Shown here in pieces: positions 15,594 through 23,987 of a stretch of 64,000 nucleotides of DNA (position 1 is the stretch's first letter; every line of letters begins with the position of its first letter). This DNA comes from Halobacillus sp. A5 (GTDB lineage Bacteria > Bacillota > Bacilli > Bacillales > Halobacillaceae). The position numbers were made by a program, and so were the translations under genes. Under the pieces are notes generated by a model that was given only the letters and a program-made list of their open reading frames with translations, had not been told where the DNA came from and did no database searches. The stretch spans positions 62,001 through 126,000 of the forward strand of contig NZ_JAIZEO010000002.1 of assembly GCF_024189315.1 (NCBI RefSeq), given 5' to 3'.

Positions 15594-16634
15594 ATGGAAG
15601 TGATTCAGTCCAGCTTTAAGAAAAGAGAAACGTATCATGTGCAGCTTAAGCATTCGGTATTATTCGAATGCGCCCTCGGTATTGCGGCTGTTACGAATAA
15701 GCCGCTGCTCGATACTCTTGAGAAAAAGACGTGGGGAATTGACCATTTTAACGAGGATTTAACGAATGAACTGGCATTTGTGGAAAAAAACAATACGTGG
15801 AAGGCACTACTTCAGCTTTTACATCAAGATTCCTTCTCCTCTCTCCAAGCATTTACCTCATTTATTACCAGCCTTGATGATCAACGTCTAAAATATGTGT
15901 GTTTACCTTATGTCGGAGAAGCGCTCGAGAAGCTGCGGACAGAAGCGTCAAAGGGTTCAAAAGATGCCGTTGAAGCATTAGTGCACAGAGTGAAGGATCA
16001 TTCTTTCTTTCCGGCTTATATTGCATTTATTGCGGAAGTAGATGCAGGCACGCTGAGAACTCATTTACAACAGGTTATGAAAGTCTGGTACGCAACCGTT
16101 ATTCAGCCTGAAGAAAAAGAATTGATCGAGTTATTAAAGCGCGATTATGAGGCTAAAGAAAAAATGAAAGAAAAGCTCGAAGCAGAGGCTTTTGTTGAAT
16201 GGGCGACCGGGGGCATTAACTATCGCCCGGAGCCGAGTGTATATCAAGTGCTGCTAGTTCCTCATTATACGTACCGTCCGTGGAATGTCGAAGCAGACTT
16301 AAAAGGGACGAAGGTGTTCTATTACCCTGTTTCAAACGCTAGTTTATATCGGGATGATGCTTATATTCCTGAACAAAATTTAGTTCAGCAGTATAAAGCT
16401 TTAGGGGATGAGGTCCGTTTAAAGCTGGTGAAGTATTTATTTGAAAGTGAGAGATCCTTACAGGAGCTGACCTCTCTCCTTCAAATGAGGAAATCGACTC
16501 TCCATCATCACTTGAAGATGCTGAAGGCAGCGAGGATTGTTGATTCTAGTCAATCCATGTACCGTTTGAATAAGTATAAGCTCGATGCGATGCCTATAGA
16601 TCTGGCACAGTTCTTAGGAAAAAAGAATGAATAA
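15594..16634 (+). CDS. ArsR-family transcriptional regulator with large N-terminal domain
   Basis: This 346-residue protein has a winged helix at its C-terminus: YKALGDEVRLKLVKYLFESE, then LTSLLQMRKSTLHHHLKMLK at about residues 268-325. The front 250 residues are a ligand or sensor domain of the DUF5937 type. ATG 15594 is chosen because AGAGGTGG lies six bases upstream; an in-frame GTG at 15585 is part of that site. No metal-binding cysteine box is visible, so an organic effector is more likely. It overlaps the MFS gene by eight bases and probably represses it. Confidence 0.82.
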   Translation: MEVIQSSFKKRETYHVQLKHSVLFECALGIAAVTNKPLLDTLEKKTWGIDHFNEDLTNELAFVEKNNTWKALLQLLHQDSFSSLQAFTSFITSLDDQRLKYVCLPYVGEALEKLRTEASKGSKDAVEALVHRVKDHSFFPAYIAFIAEVDAGTLRTHLQQVMKVWYATVIQPEEKELIELLKRDYEAKEKMKEKLEAEAFVEWATGGINYRPEPSVYQVLLVPHYTYRPWNVEADLKGTKVFYYPVSNASLYRDDAYIPEQNLVQQYKALGDEVRLKLVKYLFESERSLQELTSLLQMRKSTLHHHLKMLKAARIVDSSQSMYRLNKYKLDAMPIDLAQFLGKKNE

Positions 16635-17856
16635 TAATCGATTGGAGTTCGATGAGGCACGAGGTTCCCAGCCTGAATGGAGACGAAATTATCCCGCTTT
16701 TCGTTTCATAAGCGGAAATGTAATCTCTTTTTTTGGTGATCAAATTTACTTACTTGCTATACCTCTGATCGTGCTCTCCTTAACAAATTCTCCACTCGCG
16801 ATGGGGGTGGTGGCTTTTTTAGAAAGGCTGCCTGTTCTTCTTCAGCCATGGCTTGGAGTCTTAGCCGATCGTCTGTCACGCAAACGTCTCCTGCTGGCTT
16901 GTGATGCGGGCAGAGCCTTTATCGTCGGGTGCACAGGAGTTCTTTTTATAAACGGTGAATTGATGGTATGGCAGTTGTATGGAGCTGCTTTTTTTATGGG
17001 ATTTTTAACCCAGCTTTATAACACATCCCAATTTGCAGCTATTCCTTATTTAGTCCGGGAGCAGGATCTGGAAAAAGCCAATGCCTTAAATACCGGCTTT
17101 TTTCAGACGGCTGTCTTTCTGGGACCCGGACTTGGAGGAGTTGTCGTCAGTTTGTTTCATCCTGGCTATGCTTTAATCATCAACAGTATAAGCTTTATCG
17201 CCGCATGGTGTACGGTGAAAAGTTTATCTTTTCCCCGCATGGATGCTTCTGACCGGCAAAAGAAGGTGTGGGAAGATATCAAAGAAGGCTTCCAATATGT
17301 TTTTGACAGGAAGCCGATATTGTATACGAATGCAGCCATGATGTTATCGATTTTTGGCACGACTTTATTCTTGACGGTGATGGTCTTTCATCTAAAGGCG
17401 GCCATTGGACTATCGGCTGCATCCATTGGCTTGCTTCTTTCTATTGGCGGAGCGGCAGCAATAAGCGGCGCTCTGCTGACCCCGGTATTAAAAAGAAAAT
17501 GGAACTATCAGCAGATCTTGTTTACGGCTTCTGCAGCAGGCGGCCTGTCTATTGCAGGCTTCAGCTTCACCGCTTCATTTACTGGTCTAGCTGTTATGAA
17601 CGCGATCGGTACCTTTGCGGCCTCCATTCAGACTCCATGCATCATTACAATCCGGCAGAAACTGACACCTTCGAGGCTGCTCGGCAGAGTTCAAGCAACA
17701 AGTCGTTTAATCAGCTGGATTTCTATGCCCGCAGCTGCTTTACTGGCAGGATTCCTCTCCGAATGGACGAGTACGGGCACGGCTATACTCACAGGCGGCG
17801 TCATTACCACTGTGGCATCGTTGATTTATCTGCATCCTTCGTTAAAAACGGCCTGA
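16627..17856 (+). CDS. MFS transporter (drug-efflux type)
   Basis: This 409-residue protein has about 11-12 transmembrane segments. The loop VLADRLSRKR after the second helix is the family's motif A. YNTSQFAAIPYLV and the later LTPSRLLGRVQATSRLI segments are like those of MFS permeases beside ArsR regulators in Bacillus. It overlaps its regulator, so the pair forms an efflux operon. The substrate is unknown. Confidence 0.85.
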   Translation: MNNNRLEFDEARGSQPEWRRNYPAFRFISGNVISFFGDQIYLLAIPLIVLSLTNSPLAMGVVAFLERLPVLLQPWLGVLADRLSRKRLLLACDAGRAFIVGCTGVLFINGELMVWQLYGAAFFMGFLTQLYNTSQFAAIPYLVREQDLEKANALNTGFFQTAVFLGPGLGGVVVSLFHPGYALIINSISFIAAWCTVKSLSFPRMDASDRQKKVWEDIKEGFQYVFDRKPILYTNAAMMLSIFGTTLFLTVMVFHLKAAIGLSAASIGLLLSIGGAAAISGALLTPVLKRKWNYQQILFTASAAGGLSIAGFSFTASFTGLAVMNAIGTFAASIQTPCIITIRQKLTPSRLLGRVQATSRLISWISMPAAALLAGFLSEWTSTGTAILTGGVITTVASLIYLHPSLKTA

Positions 17857-17965
17857 GAAGTTGTGGCAGAATTGTGTGATTTAGAAAAAAGATCTTCAAA
17901 AGAAGGATTCTGCTTGTTTTAATGGAAAGAAGGGAGTAGAAGATTCTTTTTAAGGAGAAAAATAT

Positions 17966-18403
17966 ATGAATATTACGCATGCTACAAGAGAAGAGATTAA
18001 TGAGATCCTTCCGTATTTAGGTGAATCTCTTGAAGAGGGATCGAGAGGCTATTATAAAATTGATCAAGATCAGGCAGCCAAAATGGTACAAGACGTGTTA
18101 AGCGAAGATGGCCAGATCCAGGTAGCTAAAGAAAGTAACCAGGTGATAGGATGGGTTCTTTACGGGCATCAAAGAGACAGCTTTACCGGGGAGCATATCG
18201 GCTTTATTTATGACTTGTTTGTACTGCCTGATTATCGAGAACGAGGATTTGCAAAAGCGATGATGGAAAACGCAATGACCGAATTAAAATTACAAGGCAT
18301 GACGTCCATCAGGCTGGTTGTTTATGCTGGGAATGAAGCGAGAAAACTTTATGAAAATTTAGGTTTTACAGAAAATCGAACTGTAATGAATAAGTCTTTA
18401 TAA
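17966..18403 (+). CDS. GNAT-family N-acetyltransferase
   Basis: This 145-residue acetyltransferase shows motif A (IYDLFVLPDYRERGFAKAMM, residues 86-105), with the acetyl-CoA loop RxxGxA present as RERGFA. The C-terminal YAGNEARKLYENLGF segment is also typical. The acceptor is unknown. AAGGAG precedes ATG 17966. It lies 109 bases after the MFS gene and eight bases before the next gene. Confidence 0.85.
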   Translation: MNITHATREEINEILPYLGESLEEGSRGYYKIDQDQAAKMVQDVLSEDGQIQVAKESNQVIGWVLYGHQRDSFTGEHIGFIYDLFVLPDYRERGFAKAMMENAMTELKLQGMTSIRLVVYAGNEARKLYENLGFTENRTVMNKSL

Positions 18404-18411
18404 GGATCGAG

Positions 18412-18837
18412 TTGAAGCTCGTGAAGAAAGTACTGATGTGTGTGTGTCTTTCTTTTTTTATTCACGGAGGGGCAGCCTCAGCACTTAGCTGGGCTTACCC
18501 TTTCGTTGTTTGGGATGGGGGCGTGTATCAAGTGACAGAAGAACCCGTCACCGACGTTGATGACGTTATTGGAGAAGTTAAGTCAAAGCCTGACGAAGAA
18601 GGAAATTACCGTGGCAATGCTTCTAATGTATACGATATTGGAACGAAATATTACGCTGTTCCAGGGACAGATCCAAAGAATGAAATAGCTGTCCAGGAAG
18701 ACAGTCAGTATGTTAAAGCAGTTTATGAACACAAAGCACCGAAGTCTTCATACTTTTATATCTCAGTGCTGCTAATCGGCGTTGGCGTAGCGGCTGCAGC
18801 CATTTTATTCTATCTTCGTATTCAAAAGAAAAGCTGA
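18412..18837 (+). CDS. Unrecognised protein with signal-like N-terminus and C-terminal membrane helix
   Basis: This 141-residue protein has an N-terminal apolar segment (VLMCVCLSFFIHGGAASALS). An extracytoplasmic domain with WDGGVYQVTEEPVTDVD and YDIGTKYYAVPG follows, then a C-terminal transmembrane helix (FYISVLLIGVGVAAAAILFY) and a short basic end. I do not recognise a named family. The start is TTG 18412 with AAGGATCGAG ahead; a GTG nine bases later is an alternative. It ends one base before a parS site. Confidence 0.65.
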   Translation: MKLVKKVLMCVCLSFFIHGGAASALSWAYPFVVWDGGVYQVTEEPVTDVDDVIGEVKSKPDEEGNYRGNASNVYDIGTKYYAVPGTDPKNEIAVQEDSQYVKAVYEHKAPKSSYFYISVLLIGVGVAAAAILFYLRIQKKS

Positions 18838-18853
18838 TGTTTCACGTGAAACA
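18838..18853. promoter_or_regulatory. parS site 1
   Basis: TGTTTCACGTGAAACA is a perfect 16-base palindrome equal to the Bacillus parS consensus bound by Spo0J/ParB. With flanks it extends to an 18-base palindrome. Confidence 0.95.
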
Positions 18854-18881
18854 TCGTTCTATCCTATAGGAGGCGGAAGCA

Positions 18882-19232
18882 TTGCATCCAATATTAAACC
18901 AAATTGGGACAACTTTTATTCCAGTAAGGGATATTAAGAAGGCGCGCGATTGGTACTGTGACATATTAGGAGTCAAGGCTGAGGGTGAAATTTTATTCGA
19001 TCATCTTTACGTTCTGCCGATGGATGGAACGGGGATTGTATTAGATAGTAAAATTTTTTCGGAACATGCGGTCTATAAGGTGCCGGCTTTTCATTTTAAT
19101 ACGAGGGATATTAAAACGGCCTATCAGTTTATGAAAACAAAGCAGGTTCATCTCACTACGGACATTCAACATAATCAATGGTTTACGTTTAAAGATCCAG
19201 ACGGAAATTCACTCATGGTATCGGAGTGCTGA
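18882..19232 (+). CDS. VOC-superfamily (glyoxalase-like) protein
   Basis: This 116-residue protein has one vicinal-oxygen-chelate module pair: GTTFIPVRDIKKARDWYCDI at the front and WFTFKDPDGNSLMVSEC at the end. The latter is the usual strand with the metal-ligand region. A TTG start at 18882 follows TAGGAGG. Members are lyases, dioxygenases or resistance proteins, and nothing here narrows the substrate. Confidence 0.8.
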   Translation: MHPILNQIGTTFIPVRDIKKARDWYCDILGVKAEGEILFDHLYVLPMDGTGIVLDSKIFSEHAVYKVPAFHFNTRDIKTAYQFMKTKQVHLTTDIQHNQWFTFKDPDGNSLMVSEC

Positions 19233-19235
19233 GAG

Positions 19236-19770
19236 ATGTCGAATAAGACAGTGTTGAAGAATGTCGATGAAATAAAAGAGTGTTCTGTGAGGATGCTCAG
19301 CATACATAGAAGAAATACCTAAAGCCTCTTTAAAGCTTGATAAAAGGAAGCAGAAAATTAATTATTTAACTGATCCGGTTACTCAGGCAGGGACGTTTAT
19401 AATTCAAGCGGAGTCAATGGATGAAGAAGGGTACTGGATCGGTTTTACTGTCGATGAATATGAAAATATTCCAAAAGGTATGACGACATTAACGATTCCT
19501 GCGCAGATGTATGCTTCGATCGAGGTAAAGGGAGTGAATACAACAATTCGTCCGGCTTATCATGACCTGCATCAGTGGATGAAGACTGAGGGTCTGCCTC
19601 CTGTGCTAAGCAGGTGGCACGTCGAAAAATATACAAAATGGGGAAATAAAGAAGAAATACAGAGAAGCAATCGAACAATTGAGAGAAAGGGGGAGTACTG
19701 TGGATATTTTTATTGTTGCTATCTTCCTGTCCGTTCTCTTTTACTTTGTAGTCCGTGTGCACTCTCTTGA
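19236..19770 (+). pseudogene. Frameshifted GyrI-like/effector-binding-domain gene
   Basis: An ATG at 19236 opens MSNKTVLKNVDEIKECSVRM and stops after about 28 codons. From about 19302 the text continues one frame over as IEEIPKASLKLDKRKQKINY, then WIGFTVDEYENIPKGMTTLT and IPAQMYASIEVKG. These are features of the GyrI-like or AraC effector-binding domain. Removing one base within CATACATAG (19301-19309) joins the two halves smoothly. The C-terminal tail is also abnormal and runs into the next gene. A sequencing error is the main alternative to a real mutation. Confidence 0.6.
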
Positions 19771-19960
19771 AAAAAGAGTAAAGCGTATGGAATCGACGCT
19801 GCGACAGGCAGCTGAGCAAATCAATCTTCCGGTTCCTTCTATTGATGAAGAATTAAAACAGCTTATACGCGAAGGAAAAGATGTACAGGCCATAAAGAGG
19901 GCGCGGAAGGAATATGGATTGACTTTAGTAGAAGCTAAAGAATATGTGGATCGCTTGTGA
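19700..19960 (+). CDS. Membrane-anchored protein with an L7/L12 C-terminal-like helix motif
   Basis: This 86-residue protein has an N-terminal transmembrane helix (DIFIVAIFLSVLFYFVVRVH), a short coiled-coil segment (LEKRVKRMESTLRQAAEQI) and a C-terminal AIKRARKEYGLTLVEAKEYV. That last segment resembles the conserved helix of ribosomal protein L7/L12. The start is set at GTG 19700 because AAAGGGGGAG lies four bases before it. Similar small anchored proteins occur in Bacillaceae without known function. Confidence 0.65.
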   Translation: MDIFIVAIFLSVLFYFVVRVHSLEKRVKRMESTLRQAAEQINLPVPSIDEELKQLIREGKDVQAIKRARKEYGLTLVEAKEYVDRL

Positions 19961-19978
19961 TTGTTACTGTGAAACTAT

Positions 19979-20024
19979 TTCCTGTTTAAAACGTATAAAA
20001 CGAAGAGGCACTTATAAACAGGAA
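19979..20024. repeat. Inverted repeat before the HTH gene
   Basis: TTCCTGTTTA at 19979-19988 and its exact complement TAAACAGGAA at 20015-20024 are separated by 26 bases. It could be an operator or a long hairpin; no T-run follows. Confidence 0.55.
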
Positions 20025-20043
20025 GTGGAGTGAATCAGAGGTT

Positions 20044-20331
20044 ATGGACATTTTATTAGCATTAGGAATTGCAGCGGCTGGATATTTTATTGGAGAAGGA
20101 TTAAAGAACTTCAAAAATCCTTCTGCCCCGGATTTTTTAAGCAAATTTGATGACGATCTCGATCATCAATTAGTAAAAGAAAAAGATATTCATGTCTTTT
20201 TAGGCGTGTCTAAAGAAGACGGAAGACAGCTTATTCAGGACCATCCAGAAATACCTCATATTACGATTAATCAAAATATTTATTATCCAAAAGAGCAGCT
20301 TAAAGCATGGGTGAAAAAAATAGGAAATTAA
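20044..20331 (+). CDS. Small membrane-anchored protein with excisionase-like helix-turn-helix
   Basis: This 95-residue protein has an N-terminal apolar helix (ILLALGIAAAGYFIGEGL). It is followed by VKEKDIHVFLGVSKEDGRQL and HITINQNIYYPKEQLKAWVK, the layout of the MerR/excisionase-type HTH_17 domain. A membrane-tethered DNA-binding domain of this size is unusual, although the domain may bind protein rather than DNA. The gene has ATG 20044 with a moderate site. Confidence 0.6.
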   Translation: MDILLALGIAAAGYFIGEGLKNFKNPSAPDFLSKFDDDLDHQLVKEKDIHVFLGVSKEDGRQLIQDHPEIPHITINQNIYYPKEQLKAWVKKIGN

Positions 20332-20356
20332 TTTTTGGATAAAAGGAGTCGAATTA

Positions 20357-20481
20357 TTGAAGTTTTACTCTTACAATAAGGAATAGAATTTAATTTTGTC
20401 CATCTGGAATATAGAGAAAAAGTGATCTTTGAAATATTAGAGTTACTTCATGCTTTTAACAGCCAAGATGTGATAAAATAG
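20357..20481 (+). pseudogene. Possible broken small gene
   Basis: A TTG at 20357 preceded by AAAGGAGTC opens MKFYSYNKE and stops. Two bases further, in another frame, the text runs as EFNFVHLEYREKVIFEILEL and LHAFNSQDVIK before a TAG at 20479-20481. The terminator at 20508 follows. The two parts would make a peptide of about 41 residues if joined. I do not recognise it; chance is possible for so short a frame. Confidence 0.25.
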
Positions 20482-20507
20482 ATTAAGAGTGAAAAAGGCA
20501 TACGCAC

Positions 20508-20542
20508 GCGCAGCAGTTCGGCAGGCCTGCAGCGCTTTTTTC
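20508..20542 (+). terminator. Terminator upstream of noc
   Basis: GCGCAGCAG and CTGCAGCGC form a stem with one mismatch and a loop that can itself pair (GGCAGGCC). A run of six Ts follows. Confidence 0.75.
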
Positions 20543-20554
20543 TGTTATATACAA

Positions 20555-20570
20555 TGTTTCACGTGAAACA
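20555..20570. promoter_or_regulatory. parS site 2, directly before noc
   Basis: This is a second perfect TGTTTCACGTGAAACA. It lies 42 bases upstream of the chosen noc start. Confidence 0.95.
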
Positions 20571-20612
20571 TTGGTGAATCGTGTGCTTGATCGAAAAAGG
20601 TGGTGTCTAATC

Positions 20613-21479
20613 GTGTTACATCCTTTTAGCCGTCTGTTCGGACTGGGGGATAAGTCGGACCCTGAGAATCACGATAATCAACACGAAGAAGAATATAGTC
20701 CTGACGAAGTTGTTCAAGTTCCTGTCGATCGTGTTCAGCCGAACCGATATCAGCCGAGAGCTATTTTTAATGAGGAAAAAATCAGCGAACTTGCCCAGAC
20801 GTTACATACACATGGGATGATTCAACCGATTGTTGTACGTCGACTGAATGAGGATCAATTTGAGCTGATCGCCGGAGAACGCAGGTGGCGGGCCGTACAG
20901 ACGCTTGAATGGGAGACCATTCCGGCCATCATCCGTGATATGAATGATGCGGAAACGGCTTCTGTTGCTCTAATTGAGAACCTTCAGCGTGAAGAGTTGA
21001 CAGTCATTGAGGAAGCAACGGCTTATGCTAGACTGCTGGAAATTCATGAATTAACGCAGGAAGCTCTGGCGCAGCGTCTTGGAAAAAGTCAATCTACTGT
21101 AGCCAACAAGCTGCGATTATTAAAACTCCCTGAATCTGTTCAGTATGCTGTTATGAATAAAGATATTACGGAACGTCATGCAAGAGCGTTAATTGCCGTG
21201 AGAGATGCAGAAAAGCAGGAAAAATTGCTTCAGGAAATTATAGAGAAGCAGCTGAATGTAAAACAGACGGAAGACCGCATTAATAAAATTAATGATTCTA
21301 CTCCAAAAAAGAGAAAGCCAAGGTTAAAAGGCGTAAACAAAGATATGAGAATTGCGATGAATACAATTCGTCAATCCCTCGATATGGTTACGGATACAGG
21401 CGTGGATCTGGAGACCAATGAAGAGGATCATGAAGACTATTATCAGTTTACGATTAAAATACCGAAGAAAAAATCATAG
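20613..21479 (+). CDS. noc: Nucleoid occlusion protein Noc
   Basis: This 288-residue ParB-family protein binds Noc sites and the membrane and keeps the division septum off the nucleoid. GTG 20613 is chosen because it gives [14 protein letters not shown], matching the amphipathic membrane-targeting start of Bacillus Noc, and AAGGTGG lies nine bases upstream. The CTP-binding motif AGERRWRA is near residue 93, and the helix-turn-helix [20 protein letters not shown] follows. A longer frame from 20571 would start inside the region after parS 2 and is unlikely. Confidence 0.95.
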   Translation: MLHPFSRLFGLGDKSDPENHDNQHEEEYSPDEVVQVPVDRVQPNRYQPRAIFNEEKISELAQTLHTHGMIQPIVVRRLNEDQFELIAGERRWRAVQTLEWETIPAIIRDMNDAETASVALIENLQREELTVIEEATAYARLLEIHELTQEALAQRLGKSQSTVANKLRLLKLPESVQYAVMNKDITERHARALIAVRDAEKQEKLLQEIIEKQLNVKQTEDRINKINDSTPKKRKPRLKGVNKDMRIAMNTIRQSLDMVTDTGVDLETNEEDHEDYYQFTIKIPKKKS

Positions 21480-21491
21480 ATTGAACAACCT

Positions 21492-21526
21492 CACCCATCT
21501 TAAACAGCAATGAGATGGGTGTTTTT
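21492..21526 (+). terminator. Terminator between noc and soj
   Basis: CACCCATCT pairs with AGATGGGTG around a 12-base loop, followed by TTTTT. Confidence 0.88.
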
Positions 21527-21572
21527 AACAAAAATCATGTTTTAGTACTAAAGGAAAAAGGCAGGTGCCAGC

Positions 21573-22346
21573 ATGGGTAAAGTGATTTCTGTAGCCAATC
21601 AGAAGGGCGGCGTAGGAAAAACGACAACTGCTGTGAATTTAAGTGCATGCCTGGCTTACTTAAATCATAGAGTTCTTCTCGTTGATATAGATCCTCAAGG
21701 AAATGCCACAAGCGGGGTAGGTGTTGAGAAAGGCAGTATCGATCAATGTATCTATGATGTATTGGTCGACAGCGTAAGTGCCGAAGAAGTTCGCACAACA
21801 ACAATGGTACAGCAATTAGATGCCATCCCTGCCACGATTCAACTCGCCGGCGCCGAAATCGAGCTGGTACCTACCATTTCCAGAGAAGTCAGGTTAAAGA
21901 AGGCAATTGATGAAATAAAAGAAGAATACGACTACATTATTATTGATTGTCCCCCATCTCTCGGACTGTTAACGATTAATTCATTAACGGCTTCGGATTC
22001 CGTATTAATTCCCGTTCAGTGTGAGTATTACGCTTTAGAAGGATTGAGCCAGCTTCTTAATACCGTCAGGCTTGTTCAAAAGCATTTAAACAAAGACCTG
22101 ATGATCGAAGGTGTGCTGCTGACCATGCTTGATGCGCGTACAAACCTTGGGATACAGGTAATTGATGAAGTGAAAAAATATTTCCAGGACCGGGTCTATC
22201 AATCTATTATCCCTCGTAATGTCCGCTTAAGCGAAGCTCCAAGTCATGGCAAACCTATTATTTTGTATGATCCAAAGTCGCGTGGTGCTGAGGTTTATCT
22301 AGATCTAGCGAAGGAAGTGGTGGCAAATGGCGAGAGGGTTAGGTAA
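21573..22346 (+). CDS. soj: Chromosome partitioning ATPase Soj (ParA)
   Basis: This 257-residue deviant-Walker ATPase acts in origin segregation and controls DnaA activity. The deviant Walker A (KGGVGKTT, residues 11-18) and the DIDPQGNAT and DCPPSLGLL motifs are intact. It overlaps spo0J by 20 bases, so the two are translated together. Only an AGGTG-type site precedes ATG 21573. Confidence 0.97.
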   Translation: MGKVISVANQKGGVGKTTTAVNLSACLAYLNHRVLLVDIDPQGNATSGVGVEKGSIDQCIYDVLVDSVSAEEVRTTTMVQQLDAIPATIQLAGAEIELVPTISREVRLKKAIDEIKEEYDYIIIDCPPSLGLLTINSLTASDSVLIPVQCEYYALEGLSQLLNTVRLVQKHLNKDLMIEGVLLTMLDARTNLGIQVIDEVKKYFQDRVYQSIIPRNVRLSEAPSHGKPIILYDPKSRGAEVYLDLAKEVVANGERVR

Positions 22347-23169
22347 AGGTATTAATGCTCTTTTTACTGATTTTAATGCGAAAGAAGACGAACAGTTTCT
22401 AGAAGTGAAGGTGAAGGATTGCAGACCTAATCCGTACCAGCCCCGGAAACAATTTTCCGAAGAAGCGATTGAGGAGCTGTCTCAATCCATTCAGGAGCAT
22501 GGGATCTTGCAGCCTTTAATCGTCCGTAAAAGTATTAAGGGCTACGAGATTGTAGCGGGAGAACGCCGTTATCGGGCGGCTAAAGCTGCTGATTTAGAAA
22601 AAGTACCGGTCATCGTAAAGGACATGACAGATGAGCAGATGATGGAGGTGGCGCTACTTGAAAACCTTCAACGTGAGAATTTAACCCCGATCGAAGAGGC
22701 CAAGGCCTATCAAAGTTTAATTTCTACGCTGGAGGTTACGCAGGATGTACTGGCGAAGCGGCTGGGAAAAAGCCGGTCTCATATTGCTAATTCTGTTAGA
22801 TTACTAGGTTTGGCGCCGGAAATTATCGAAAAGATTAATGAAGGTGTATTGTCCATGGGGCATGGACGAGCTTTATTAGGGTTAAAAGATCAAAGCAAAT
22901 CAGCAGCCGTTATTGAACGTATCGAATCGGAACGCTTAAATGTAAGGCAGACGGAGAAGCTGATTGCCGAATTAAATGAACGTAAAGCGAAGAAAAAAAC
23001 GCGCCGTCCGGAAAAGGATATTTTCATTAAAGAAAGAGAAGACACCTTAAGAGAGCGTCTGGGGACGGACGTCACCATTCATAAAGGCAAGAAAAAAGGA
23101 AAGATTGAAATCGAATTTTTTGATAATGATGATCTTGAGCGTATTTTAAATTGGCTGGATCATAAATGA
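22327..23169 (+). CDS. spo0J: Chromosome partitioning protein Spo0J (ParB)
   Basis: This 280-residue CTPase clamp loads at parS, recruits SMC and stimulates Soj. The start MARGLGKGINALF is the Soj-activating N-terminus. AGERRYRAAK is the CTP motif, and VLAKRLGKSRSHIANSVRLL is the helix-turn-helix that reads parS. A C-terminal dimerisation domain ends the protein. Its ribosome binding site lies in soj. All three parS sites of the window lie within 4 kb. Confidence 0.97.
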   Translation: MARGLGKGINALFTDFNAKEDEQFLEVKVKDCRPNPYQPRKQFSEEAIEELSQSIQEHGILQPLIVRKSIKGYEIVAGERRYRAAKAADLEKVPVIVKDMTDEQMMEVALLENLQRENLTPIEEAKAYQSLISTLEVTQDVLAKRLGKSRSHIANSVRLLGLAPEIIEKINEGVLSMGHGRALLGLKDQSKSAAVIERIESERLNVRQTEKLIAELNERKAKKKTRRPEKDIFIKEREDTLRERLGTDVTIHKGKKKGKIEIEFFDNDDLERILNWLDHK

Positions 23170-23181
23170 TTCGACTTTTGT

Positions 23182-23217
23182 AAAAGGCCTGGCAGATATT
23201 TCGCAGGTCTTTTAATT
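23182..23217 (+). terminator. Terminator of soj-spo0J
   Basis: AAAAGGCCTG and CAGGTCTTTT pair with one wobble around a 12-base loop, followed by AATTATTTT. Confidence 0.75.
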
Positions 23218-23228
23218 ATTTTACATAA

Positions 23229-23244
23229 TGTTTCACGTGAAACA
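23229..23244. promoter_or_regulatory. parS site 3, after spo0J
   Basis: This is a third perfect TGTTTCACGTGAAACA, between the spo0J terminator and the DUF554 gene. Confidence 0.95.
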
Positions 23245-23267
23245 AATTAACTATTGGAGAGAGAACT

Positions 23268-23972
23268 ATGGCATTATTAGGAACCATCGTTAACGGAATA
23301 TGTATTATTGTTGGGACACTGCTTGGATTATTTTTCACGAAAATTCCGGAACGTTTCAAGGAAACCGTTATGAGCGGAGTGGGTTTAGCCGTTTTGCTGA
23401 TTGGTCTGCAGATGGGTTTTGAAACAGACAATATCGTCATCGTTCTCTTGAGTTTATTAAGTGGAGCGATTATCGGTGAAGCTCTTCATTTAGAAGAAAG
23501 ACTTGAGTACATAGGCCGCTGGATCGAGCGGAAATTTATTAAACCGAATCAGACGTCAACGATGGCTCAGGGCTTTATTACGGCTTCCCTTATATTTGGG
23601 ATTGGGGCTATGTCAGTTATTGGAGCATTAGATGGAGGATTGCGGAACGACCACGAAATACTGATTACAAAGGCGGTCATTGACGGATTCGTTGCTTTAG
23701 TTTTAACGTCGACTCTTGGCATTGGTGTCATTTTTTCTGTCATCCCAGTCGTTCTTTATCAAGGATCAATTGCTCTGTTGGCTACGCAGATTAACCGTTG
23801 GATTCCACAGGAGATGCTGGACCTTTTCATTGTGGAAATGACAGCAACCGGTGGTTTGTTAATCGTAGCGCTCGGTTTAAACTTGTTAAAGCTGACAAAG
23901 ATCCGGGTAGCTAATCTACTCCCGTCCTTATTAATGGTTGGGGTTGTCGTATACATCGCACAGTTGTTTTAA
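23268..23972 (+). CDS. DUF554-family membrane protein
   Basis: This 234-residue polytopic protein has about six or seven transmembrane segments. It starts ALLGTIVNGICIIVGTLLGL and contains FITASLIFGIGAMSVIGALD, the family's most conserved part. DUF554 (YdfK/YqgA) proteins have been suggested as transporters, without a firm substrate. TTGGAGAG precedes the ATG. A parS site lies in its promoter region. Confidence 0.85.
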   Translation: MALLGTIVNGICIIVGTLLGLFFTKIPERFKETVMSGVGLAVLLIGLQMGFETDNIVIVLLSLLSGAIIGEALHLEERLEYIGRWIERKFIKPNQTSTMAQGFITASLIFGIGAMSVIGALDGGLRNDHEILITKAVIDGFVALVLTSTLGIGVIFSVIPVVLYQGSIALLATQINRWIPQEMLDLFIVEMTATGGLLIVALGLNLLKLTKIRVANLLPSLLMVGVVVYIAQLF

Positions 23973-23987
23973 CAGCAGGGGCTCCGC

